Assembly: GCA_947629725.1 (NCBI GenBank)
Contig: CANREU010000051.1
Coordinates: 1-9,590, forward strand
Length of the DNA: 9,590 nucleotides
Source: an uncultured Clostridia bacterium
GTDB taxonomy: Bacteria > Bacillota > Clostridia > Christensenellales > Borkfalkiaceae
Direction: 5' to 3'
Made by a program: the position numbers and the translations under genes. The notes beneath the pieces were generated by a model. The model was not told where the DNA came from, did no database searches, and saw only the letters and a list, made by a program, of their open reading frames with translations. This document shows, one piece after another, positions 1-6,293 of this stretch. How positions within the stretch are numbered: position 1 is the first letter of the stretch; every line of letters begins with the position of its first letter.

Positions 1-76
1 TGGTGGTCCATCCGGGAATCGAACCCGGGACACCTTGATTAAAAGTCAAGTGCTCTACCGGCTGAGCTAATGGGCC
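1..76 (-). tRNA. tRNA-Lys (anticodon TTT)
   Basis: Cloverleaf read on the minus strand, 76 nt including an encoded CCA at positions 1-3. The anticodon stem CTTGA/TCAAG encloses loop CTTTTAA, giving anticodon TTT (Lys). The T arm is CCGGG-TTCGATT-CCCGG and the D arm GCTC...GAGC is intact. It is the last tRNA of the array, 5 bases after tRNA-Gln. The acceptor stem GGCCCAT/ATGGACC has one non-Watson-Crick position, C3 opposite A70. The gene ends exactly at the window edge, so its terminator is not visible. Confidence 0.96.
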
Positions 77-81
77 GCCTT

Positions 82-157
82 TGGCTGGGGTGGCTGGATT
101 TGAACCAACGAATGCCGGAATCAAAATCCGGTGCCTTAACCACTTGGCGACACCCCA
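82..157 (-). tRNA. tRNA-Gln (anticodon TTG)
   Basis: 76-nt cloverleaf on the minus strand with encoded CCA at 82-84. The acceptor stem TGGGGTG/CACCCCA starts with the U1-A72 pair often seen in bacterial tRNA-Gln. The anticodon stem CCGGA/TCCGG encloses TTTTGAT, giving TTG. The T arm is GTTGG-TTCAAAT-CCAGC. It lies 14 bases after tRNA-His and 5 before tRNA-Lys, consistent with one processed transcript. Confidence 0.97.
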
Positions 158-171
158 TTAGTGACGAAAGT

Positions 172-249
172 TGGGGCGGGCGACGAGAATCGAACTCACG
201 ACCTCCAGGGCCACAACCTGGCGCTCTAACCAACTGAGCTACACCCGCC
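172..249 (-). tRNA. tRNA-His (anticodon GTG), with encoded G-1
   Basis: Minus-strand cloverleaf with anticodon stem CCAGG/CCTGG and loop TTGTGGC, giving GTG. The 5' end carries the extra G-1 (position 249) opposite the discriminator C73 (position 175), the known identity element of bacterial tRNA-His, so the G is genome-encoded. The acceptor stem GCGGGTG/CGCCCGC contains a T6-G67 wobble. CCA is encoded at 172-174. Confidence 0.97.
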
Positions 250-254
250 ATATT

Positions 255-331
255 TGGTGCGCCTGAAGAGATTCGAACTCCTGACACACGGCTTAGAAGG
301 CCGTTGCTCTATCCACCTGAGCTACAGGCGC
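255..331 (-). tRNA. tRNA-Arg (anticodon TCT)
   Basis: 77-nt minus-strand cloverleaf. The acceptor stem GCGCCTG/CAGGCGC is fully paired with discriminator A. The anticodon stem ACGGC/GCCGT encloses CTTCTAA, giving TCT, which decodes AGA/AGG. CCA is encoded at 255-257. It lies 5 bases upstream of tRNA-His and 26 downstream of tRNA-Gly in transcription order. Confidence 0.97.
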
Positions 332-357
332 ATTTCGCATCTCCGATCGCTTCAATA

Positions 358-431
358 TGGAGCGGGTGATGGGAATTGAACCCACGCGACCAGCTTGGAA
401 GGCTGGAATTCTACCACTGAACTACACCCGC
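358..431 (-). tRNA. tRNA-Gly (anticodon TCC)
   Basis: 74-nt minus-strand cloverleaf with acceptor stem GCGGGTG/CACCCGC, discriminator T and encoded CCA at 358-360. The anticodon stem CCAGC/GCTGG encloses CTTCCAA, giving TCC. It is the first gene of the five-tRNA array and lies about 16 bases downstream of the predicted transcription start from the promoter at 454-482. Confidence 0.97.
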
Positions 432-453
432 GTTACGTCGTCAACGCTTGATT

Positions 454-482
454 ATTCTACCAAAGTTTCACCCTGTTGTCAA
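454..482 (-). promoter_or_regulatory. Sigma-A-type promoter of the tRNA array
   Basis: On the minus strand a perfect -35 TTGACA (477-482) is followed by a 17-base spacer and -10 TAGAAT (454-459). A start near 447-448 would leave a leader of about 16 bases before tRNA-Gly. No other convincing promoter lies between the five tRNAs, so one transcript is inferred. The near-consensus boxes fit a highly transcribed stable-RNA operon. Confidence 0.85.
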
Positions 483-584
483 ACGTTTTCGCCTCTCTTT
501 TTCGGATTTTTCGGAAAATTTTGCGCGCCCTTTTCCGTCCCTCCGTTTTCTCTGCGGAATCGCTCCCCTATCCCCCGTTTTTTC

Positions 585-613
585 TTGTAAAATTCTTCCG
601 CAGCGTGTATAAT
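585..613 (+). promoter_or_regulatory. Sigma-A-type promoter of the Ca2+-ATPase gene
   Basis: -35 TTGTAA (585-590), a 17-base spacer and perfect -10 TATAAT (608-613). The expected start near 620 gives a leader of only about 22 bases before the TTG start at 642. That is just enough for the GGAGG at 630-634 and leaves no room for a riboswitch or attenuator. It is divergent from the tRNA promoter, with about 100 bases of pyrimidine-rich, feature-poor DNA between them. Confidence 0.82.
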
Positions 614-641
614 AGAGACAGAAAGCCACGGAGGCGTTGTT

Positions 642-3275
642 TTGGAATACTACGCGCAATCGGGCGAGGAAGTTTTAAGCTCGCTCAAAGTGAATGAAGA
701 AGGCCTTTCGGAGGAGGAAGTCTCCGCCCGCAGGGCGCAATTCGGCGAAAACAAACTGAAAGAAAAGAAGAAAAAGAGCCTCGTGCGGCGCTTCTTCGAG
801 CAATTTCTCGACGTGATGATCCTCATCCTCATTGCGGCGGCGGTCGTCTCCTTTGTCATCGCCTGCCTCGGGGACGATCCGATGGAATTCATCGAGCCCG
901 CGCTCATCCTCTTCATCGTGATCATGAACGCCGTGATGGGCGTGTTGCAGGAGAGCAGGGCGGAAAAGGCGCTCGAGGCGCTCAAAAATATGTCCGCGCC
1001 GCATGCGCGCGTCGTGCGCGGGGGTGAGGAAAAGTTTGTGGACGCCTCCTCCCTCGTGCCCGGGGACATCATCAAACTCGAAGCGGGCGACTTTGTGCCC
1101 GCGGACGCCCGTCTTCTCAGATCCTCCAACTTAAAGTCGGAGGAATCGGCGCTCACGGGCGAATCGGTGCCCGCCGAAAAGGACGCGGAGGCGGTCTTAA
1201 AAGAGGGCGCGGGGATAGGAGACCGCGCGAACATGGTCTTTTCGGGGTGCTCTGTGACCTACGGAACGGCGACTGCCGTCGTGACGGGCACGGGTATGAA
1301 CACCGAGATGGGCAAGATCGCAAACCTTCTCGCGGGCGAAAAGGAGACCAAGACTCCCCTCCAGAAGAAGCTCACCTCTCTCGGGAAGATCCTCGGCATT
1401 GCGGCGCTCGCGGCGTGCGCCGTTGTCTTCCTCGTCGGCTGGCTGACGGGGAGCGACCTCCTCGATATGTTCATGACGGCCGTTTCCCTCGCCGTTTCCG
1501 CCATTCCCGAGGGGCTGCCCGCGATCGTCACCATCGTGCTCTCCATCGGCGTCACCCGCATGGTGAAAAAGAACGCCATCATAAGAAGACTTCCCGCCGT
1601 GGAGACTTTGGGGAGCGCCTCCGTCATCTGTTCGGACAAGACGGGCACCCTCACCCAAAACCGCATGACCCTCGTGAAGACCTGTCTCGACGGCGGCTCC
1701 CCCATCGATTTCAAGGGCGAAGCGGACGAAAAGACGCGCACCCTCCTCGAGTACGCCTCCCTCTGCTGCGACGGCGCCATCTCCTTCGAAGGAGAAAAGG
1801 TCGTGCACGTGGGCGACCCCACCGAGACCTGCATTCTCTACGCCGCCCACCTCCTCGGCTCCGAAAAGGACGATTTGAACGGAAAATATCCCCGTCTCTT
1901 TGAGCTCCCCTTCGACTCCGACCGCAAGCTCATGACCTCCGTCAACCAAATCGGCGGGAAGCTCGTCGCCATCGTGAAGGGCGCCTTCGACATGATGGCA
2001 GACCGCTGCGTTGCAGGCGACCTCGAGGGCGCGAGAAGGGCAAACGAAGAGATGAGTTCTTCCGCCCTGCGCGTGCTCGCCGTCGGCTGTAAAATTTTGG
2101 ACGGACTGCCCGAGGCGCCCACGAGCGAAGAGCTTGAAAACGGCCTCACGTTTATGGGGCTCGTCGGCATGATCGACCCGCCCCGTCCCGAGGCGAAGGA
2201 GGCCGTGAAAGTGTGCCGCGAGGCGGGAATAAAGCCCGTGATGATCACGGGAGACCACGTCGTCACCGCCTCCGCGATCGCGCGGGAGCTCGGCATTCTC
2301 TGCGAGGGCGACCGCGCCGTCACGGGAGCGGAGCTCGACGCCATGACGGAGGAAGAGCTCGACGCCGCCGTGGAAGGGATCGCCGTGTATGCCCGCGTCT
2401 CCCCGGAAAATAAGATCCGTATCGTGAAGGCGTGGCAGAAGAAGGGCAAGGTCGTCTCCATGACGGGGGACGGCGTGAACGACGCCCCCGCCTTAAAGGC
2501 CGCCGACATCGGCTGCGCGATGGGTATTACGGGGACGGACGTCGCGAAGGGCGCCTCCGACATGACCCTCACCGACGACAACTTCGCCACCATCGTGGAC
2601 GCGGTGAAGGAGGGCCGCGGCATCTACGACAACATCAAAAAAGTGGTGGGCTTCCTCCTCGGGACGAATATCAGCGAGATCCTTGTCGTCTTCCTCGCCG
2701 TCGTCATCTTCCAAAAGTCCCCCTTTATCTCCATCCAGCTCCTCTGGATCAACCTCGTCACAGACTCCCTGCCCGCCGTTGCGCTCGGCATGGAGCGGGT
2801 GGAAGCGGGCGTCATGCACCGTCCGCCCAAGCCGAAGGAGGAGGGGCTCTTTGCCCACGGCTACGGCGTGCGCATCGTGCTGCAAGGGTGCCTCTTCGCC
2901 GCGCTCGCCCTCGGGGCGTTCCTGCTCGGCGAGTATTTTACGGGCACCGTTGCGGGAGGAAGCACCCTCGCCTTTATCACCCTCTCCCTCTCGCAGATCT
3001 TCCACGCCTACAATATGCGCTCGGAGCGCTCCCTCTTCGCGATCGGCCCCTTCTCTAACCGCCGTCTGAATTGGGTGACCCTTCTCTCGATCGCCCTCAT
3101 CGCCTTCGTCGTGTTCACCCCCGGCGTGGTGACGGCGTTCGGCATGGCGCCCGCGGGCGTGATGCCGTGGTACGGCTACCTCATCGCCCTCGGCTTCTCC
3201 CTCTTCCCCGTCGCCGTGATGGAGATCTGCAAGGCGTTCGGGCTGATCAAGGCCCGCCACCCTCACAAGAAATAA
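642..3275 (+). CDS. P2-type (SERCA/PMCA-like) Ca2+-transporting ATPase
   Basis: An 877-residue membrane pump that would expel Ca2+ from the cytoplasm using ATP. Visible in order: N-terminal cation-ATPase domain (about 5-65); actuator domain with TGES at 172-175; TM4 with the P289-E290-G-L ion motif; phosphorylation site DKTGT with catalytic D332; GDPTE (391-395) and KGAF (446-449) in the nucleotide domain; DPPR (512-515); TGD (536-538); TGDGVNDAP hinge (608-616); then six C-terminal membrane segments. Known SERCA Ca2+ ligands have counterparts E290 (TM4), N676 and E679 (TM5), N704, T707 and D708 (TM6), but the TM8 glutamate is Q784. These motifs separate it from heavy-metal (CPx) and K+ (Kdp) pumps. 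The length is normal for the bacterial family. The start is a TTG at 642, chosen because GGAGG at 630-634 lies 7 bases upstream and the protein then begins at the usual family position. It is a single-gene unit with its own promoter and terminator. Ca2+ specificity is inferred from motifs; Mn2+ is possible. Confidence 0.96.
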   Translation: MEYYAQSGEEVLSSLKVNEEGLSEEEVSARRAQFGENKLKEKKKKSLVRRFFEQFLDVMILILIAAAVVSFVIACLGDDPMEFIEPALILFIVIMNAVMGVLQESRAEKALEALKNMSAPHARVVRGGEEKFVDASSLVPGDIIKLEAGDFVPADARLLRSSNLKSEESALTGESVPAEKDAEAVLKEGAGIGDRANMVFSGCSVTYGTATAVVTGTGMNTEMGKIANLLAGEKETKTPLQKKLTSLGKILGIAALAACAVVFLVGWLTGSDLLDMFMTAVSLAVSAIPEGLPAIVTIVLSIGVTRMVKKNAIIRRLPAVETLGSASVICSDKTGTLTQNRMTLVKTCLDGGSPIDFKGEADEKTRTLLEYASLCCDGAISFEGEKVVHVGDPTETCILYAAHLLGSEKDDLNGKYPRLFELPFDSDRKLMTSVNQIGGKLVAIVKGAFDMMADRCVAGDLEGARRANEEMSSSALRVLAVGCKILDGLPEAPTSEELENGLTFMGLVGMIDPPRPEAKEAVKVCREAGIKPVMITGDHVVTASAIARELGILCEGDRAVTGAELDAMTEEELDAAVEGIAVYARVSPENKIRIVKAWQKKGKVVSMTGDGVNDAPALKAADIGCAMGITGTDVAKGASDMTLTDDNFATIVDAVKEGRGIYDNIKKVVGFLLGTNISEILVVFLAVVIFQKSPFISIQLLWINLVTDSLPAVALGMERVEAGVMHRPPKPKEEGLFAHGYGVRIVLQGCLFAALALGAFLLGEYFTGTVAGGSTLAFITLSLSQIFHAYNMRSERSLFAIGPFSNRRLNWVTLLSIALIAFVVFTPGVVTAFGMAPAGVMPWYGYLIALGFSLFPVAVMEICKAFGLIKARHPHKK

Positions 3276-3284
3276 CCGTCCCGA

Positions 3285-3328
3285 AACAAAAGCGGCGGTT
3301 TGGCTATTGCCAAACCGCCGCTTTTGTT
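3285..3328. terminator. Bidirectional intrinsic terminator between convergent genes
   Basis: A perfect 20-bp inverted repeat (arms 3285-3304 and 3309-3328) with a 4-base TATT loop. The arms end in AACAAAAG/CTTTTGTT, so each strand has a T-rich run at the foot of a GC-rich stem. It starts 9 bases after the ATPase stop and its last base (3328) is also the last base of the TGA stop of the oppositely oriented LRR gene. One structure therefore probably ends both transcripts. Confidence 0.88.
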
Positions 3329-6129
3329 CATCCGTTCGTCGGGATCGGACGCGTGCCGTCCTCCGACCAATTCCAATCTTGCGGCAGATAGATCTTGCAA
3401 TCGGCAGGGAATTTCGACTCGTACTTCGTAGTGAGAAGGGAATCGTCCGAAGAGCAGAAGATGGATAGCCCGCTGTATCCCTCGCCCGTAGGGTTGAAAC
3501 TGCCCGCATCGAAGCCGTCGGGGAGCAATGTCCTCGGGAGGACGATCGTCTTCATATTCTTCGAGGGAACGAGGCCGGCATAAAGGCGGCGGATCCCCGT
3601 TGCGAGGTAGATCTCCTCGAGCGCGGCGCAACCCGAAAACGCCGACGTGCCGACGCTGTACGCCCCGCTTGCATCCATTTCCGCATCCTTGGAGACAAAG
3701 CGGATGGATTTGAGATGGGTGCAATAATAGAAAGCATAGGAGTCAATGTCGATTTGCTTGGTGACGACGACCTCTTCCAACGTTTCGGGGACCAACTTCT
3801 CCTGGATGACTGCGCCCGGCGTAGCCCCCGTGCTTGCGGGAGTGCCCTCGCTGAAAATGTAGGCGAAGTAAGTGTTCGTTTGGCTTCCGCTGAAGACGGC
3901 GTCCTCCCCTGCCCCGAGGTAAGGGATCGTGAGTTTGCGGAGCTTGATGCATCCCGCGAGCGCCTCCGCCTCGAAGTGCTTCACGGTCGTGGGAACGGAA
4001 AGCTCCGTAAGTTCGGCGTGGCGGGCGAAACGGCGACCGATGTCGGTCACCCCTTCGGGGACGGCGGCCTTTTCGAGTTTTTCGGGGACCTCGATGATCT
4101 CCGTCTTCGCCGCGTTGTATAAGACGCCGTCCACGCTCGCATAGGTCTCATTCTCGGCGGCGACCGTGATCTCTTTGAGATCGGGAAGCCCGCCGTGGAC
4201 CATCGTGCCGAATTCCATCGGGAGAGAGGAGAGGTTCTTGGGGATATAGATCGAGACGATATTTTTGTTATTGCAGTTCAATGCGCCCTTCAGGACCGTC
4301 TCCGTCTCCTCCGCAAAGGAGAGAGCCGTCTCCGGTTCCTGCATGCAAGGGACGCAGTAGACAGTCTTCTTGTCGGCGCTGTATAAGATGCCGTCCTCCG
4401 TCACCGTGAAATAGAGGGACGCCGCAACCGTCACCCGCCCGATCTCATTGCTCCCCGTCCAAAAGCCCGCTTCGAGATAGCGGAGGCTCGCGGGGAGGGC
4501 GATCGTTTTGAGGGAATTGCTCCCGAGCGCCGCCGCGCCGATATACCGCACCCCCTCGGGAACGGTGACGGCCTCGTAGTCCCCGCGCAATCCGTCGAAT
4601 GCGATGAACGCGGTGTCTTCGTGGATGACGGGCACCTCCGTGCTTTCCCGCTTCTCATCTTCCGTACCGAACAGAATGAGGTGGGGATTGTCCTCGTTCC
4701 CGCAATAGAGATAGCCGTTCTCCGTCGTCCGCGGGACAATGCTCTCACGGAACCCTTCGGAGCGGGTACCCGTGAAGCGCTCGAGACTATTGGGGAAGGA
4801 GAAATTCATCTGCGTGTAGTCGCGGCAGAGCCACGCAAGCATGCCGGTATCGATGACCTCGATCCCCTCTGCAAAGACGGCGCTATTGAGCGGGCATTCG
4901 TAAAAAGCATTGTAGCCGATCGTGATCTCCCCCGAATAGAAGGTGAGAGAGGTGAGGGAGGAACAGCCCGAGAACGCGTAGCTCTCTATCGATCGGAGGG
5001 CATGGGGAAGGGTGACGTCGGAGAGAAGGACGCAGCCCTTGAACGTCTCCCCGAGGCTCTCCATCCCATCGGGCAAAACGATTGAGGTGAGTTTGACGCA
5101 GTTTTCGAACATGGCATTCGTATAATGAATATCCGCGCCGTTGAAATCGAAACTCTCAAGGTCGGTGCAATCTTTGAAACTCGGGGCGTCCGTCATGTTG
5201 CTTGAAAGAACGGCGGAGGTGATCCCGGGGCGGCCGAAGCCCTTTTCTCCCCAAACTATAGAGGAGGTGACGGGCACCCCGCAGTAGGTATCGGGAATGA
5301 CGACGTCTGGTGCAACGTCACTGTCGACGGAATCGAGCAATGCCTCCGTCCTCCCGGCCGAGAAATGCAGCCCCGCCGTACCCGAATGGGAATAGAGTGC
5401 GCAGTGCCAATTCAGCCAGGGGGCGGTAACGGCGGAGACATAGAATTCAAACTCCCCGTCGCCGTTTGCCGTAATGTTCCCCTCTTCGTCCACGTCGATC
5501 ACGTCTGCGGGCATATCGGCGTGAGTGGGAAGAACTTCATAGCGGAGAAGCAGCCAATCCGCATCCGCATCTTCCCCCGAGAGGGTGAATTTTGCGGTCG
5601 TCCCCGTCTTTACGAAAAACTTCTCGGGCGCGGAAATATCCGCCTCTTGGGGAGAGACGTACACCTTGCAGCTGTCGCTTACGCCGCCGATCGTGAGGGT
5701 CACGGTCGCAACACCCGCCGAAAGGGCCGTAAACTCCCCGCTCTCGGCATCGATCGAGAGGACCGCGTCGTTGTCCGCCGTCCACTGCGCAAATTGTTCC
5801 GCCCCTTCCACATAGGGCGTGACGTTGAAATTGAGCCTCAGCGACTCTCCCACGGGAAGGAAGGTCATATCCTCCATGAGTTCGACGGAGGTGATCTGAA
5901 TATCCGAACCCTCGCTGTAAGGCGCATCGCAGCTGTCGCAGATGCCGTCGTGGTCGGCGTCCCAATGGGAGCCGAAATCCACCATCTCTTTGCCCGAGAA
6001 GCGCCAATGCATTCTCTCGTCCCAATGCCAGCCGGAGAGAGTATCATCCCCCCCGCCGCATGCAACAAGTCCGCCCATGATGCACAGCGAAGAGGCCGCA
6101 GCAAGGAGGGCGCAGAGCAACTTTTTCAT
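3328..6129 (-). CDS. BspA-type leucine-rich repeat surface lipoprotein with Ig-like domain
   Basis: A 933-residue lipoprotein. Residues 1-24 form a lipoprotein signal with lipobox L-V-A-C; C24 should be diacylated, tethering the protein outside the membrane. Residues 33-67 hold three His-Trp pairs and a D-x-D-x-D-G-x-C-D-x-C element (57-67). Residues about 78-160 resemble a bacterial Ig-like (Big_2) domain ending in G-V-A-T-V-T-L-T-I. From about 290 to 860 come degenerate LRR_5 repeats of the BspA type, recognisable by 'F.GC..L..I.LP..L..I...AF' phrases (331-390, 510-545, 600-725, 775-860) and interspersed 'DGVLYNAAKTEII' insertions (570-583, 657-670). BspA-type proteins in other bacteria bind host matrix proteins or other cells; adhesion here is inference. 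Start: ATG at 6129 gives the complete signal peptide; the nearest GGAGGT ends 12 bases upstream, slightly far. It has its own promoter, and the stop lies in the terminator shared with the ATPase. Confidence 0.9.
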   Translation of the reverse strand: MKKLLCALLAAASSLCIMGGLVACGGGDDTLSGWHWDERMHWRFSGKEMVDFGSHWDADHDGICDSCDAPYSEGSDIQITSVELMEDMTFLPVGESLRLNFNVTPYVEGAEQFAQWTADNDAVLSIDAESGEFTALSAGVATVTLTIGGVSDSCKVYVSPQEADISAPEKFFVKTGTTAKFTLSGEDADADWLLLRYEVLPTHADMPADVIDVDEEGNITANGDGEFEFYVSAVTAPWLNWHCALYSHSGTAGLHFSAGRTEALLDSVDSDVAPDVVIPDTYCGVPVTSSIVWGEKGFGRPGITSAVLSSNMTDAPSFKDCTDLESFDFNGADIHYTNAMFENCVKLTSIVLPDGMESLGETFKGCVLLSDVTLPHALRSIESYAFSGCSSLTSLTFYSGEITIGYNAFYECPLNSAVFAEGIEVIDTGMLAWLCRDYTQMNFSFPNSLERFTGTRSEGFRESIVPRTTENGYLYCGNEDNPHLILFGTEDEKRESTEVPVIHEDTAFIAFDGLRGDYEAVTVPEGVRYIGAAALGSNSLKTIALPASLRYLEAGFWTGSNEIGRVTVAASLYFTVTEDGILYSADKKTVYCVPCMQEPETALSFAEETETVLKGALNCNNKNIVSIYIPKNLSSLPMEFGTMVHGGLPDLKEITVAAENETYASVDGVLYNAAKTEIIEVPEKLEKAAVPEGVTDIGRRFARHAELTELSVPTTVKHFEAEALAGCIKLRKLTIPYLGAGEDAVFSGSQTNTYFAYIFSEGTPASTGATPGAVIQEKLVPETLEEVVVTKQIDIDSYAFYYCTHLKSIRFVSKDAEMDASGAYSVGTSAFSGCAALEEIYLATGIRRLYAGLVPSKNMKTIVLPRTLLPDGFDAGSFNPTGEGYSGLSIFCSSDDSLLTTKYESKFPADCKIYLPQDWNWSEDGTRPIPTNG

Positions 6130-6137
6130 ACTTCTTT

Positions 6138-6161
6138 TTTTACCTCCGATTTTACCTCCGA
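6138..6161 (-). promoter_or_regulatory. Tandem duplicated ribosome-binding sequence in the LRR lipoprotein leader
   Basis: Two perfect 12-base copies, read TCGGAGGTAAAA on the minus strand (6150-6161 and 6138-6149). Each carries a full GGAGGT Shine-Dalgarno core. The proximal core ends 12 bases before the ATG at 6129 and the distal one 24 bases before it. Only the proximal one is at a usable, if long, distance; the distal copy could act as a standby site. Confidence 0.8.
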
Positions 6162-6176
6162 AGTTTGTCCGAAAGT

Positions 6177-6185
6177 ATTATATCA
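6177..6185 (-). promoter_or_regulatory. Extended -10 promoter of the LRR lipoprotein gene
   Basis: On the minus strand a perfect TATAAT (6177-6182) is preceded directly by TGA (6183-6185), an extended -10 element. At a 17-base spacing the -35 hexamer reads CACTTT, a poor match, and falls inside the 11-bp tandem repeat at 6190-6211. This suggests dependence on the extended -10 or on a bound regulator. The start would be near 6170, giving a leader of about 40 bases. Confidence 0.72.
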
Positions 6186-6189
6186 TACG

Positions 6190-6211
6190 AAGTGCTAAAA
6201 AAGTGCTAAAA
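6190..6211. repeat. Perfect 11-bp tandem repeat at the LRR promoter
   Basis: AAGTGCTAAAA occurs twice in succession (6190-6200 and 6201-6211) with no gap. It covers the -35 region of the LRR promoter and abuts the upstream terminator stem. A period of 11 places both copies on nearly the same face of the helix, as in many operator or activator sites. No known regulator motif is recognised. Confidence 0.75.
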
Positions 6212-6247
6212 ATCGGAGGCCTTCTCCGAAAAAGTCCTCCGATTTTT
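6208..6247. terminator. Intrinsic terminator after the patatin-like gene
   Basis: Twelve-base arms AAAAATCGGAGG (6208-6219) and CCTCCGATTTTT (6236-6247) flank a 16-base loop. Read on the minus strand it follows the patatin stop by about 46 bases and ends in a run of five T. The plus-strand side is also followed by a long T-rich tract (6243-6258), so it could stop antisense transcription too. Confidence 0.82.
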
Positions 6248-6293
6248 TTCTTTTTTTCGATTGTTACGGCTCCCCCCCGCGGGAGTCTTCCTC

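Noticed and set aside
39..287. Minus-strand open frame over the tRNA array
   Set aside because: Its translation is entirely tRNA sequence (Lys, Gln and His genes); not a protein gene.
1..431. tRNA array considered as an integration site of a genomic island within the window
   Set aside because: No duplicated tRNA 3' end, integrase or attachment-like repeat is found in the 9.6 kb; the array's 3' side lies outside the window.
483..584. Pyrimidine-rich, T-rich stretch between the divergent tRNA and ATPase promoters, considered as a riboswitch or leader gene
   Set aside because: It lies upstream of both predicted start sites and so is not transcribed in either unit; only weak imperfect stems are present.
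1197..2258. 353-codon minus-strand open frame opposite the Ca2+-ATPase
   Set aside because: GC-rich codons of the real gene leave the opposite frames open. The translation is low-complexity (His, Gly, Glu, Arg) and has no motif; the ATPase on the other strand is unmistakable.
2493..3509. 338-codon minus-strand frame spanning the 3' end of the ATPase and the terminator
   Set aside because: It crosses the strong bidirectional terminator and overlaps two convincing genes; the composition is that of an antisense shadow.
5365..6198. 277-codon plus-strand open frame opposite the LRR lipoprotein
   Set aside because: Shadow of the lipoprotein gene: no family pattern, and it runs through the lipoprotein's leader and promoter.
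6190..6247. Short repeats near the LRR promoter considered as a CRISPR array or insertion-sequence end
   Set aside because: Units are only 11-12 bases without spacers, there are no terminal repeats around a transposase, and the inverted pair is explained as an intrinsic terminator.
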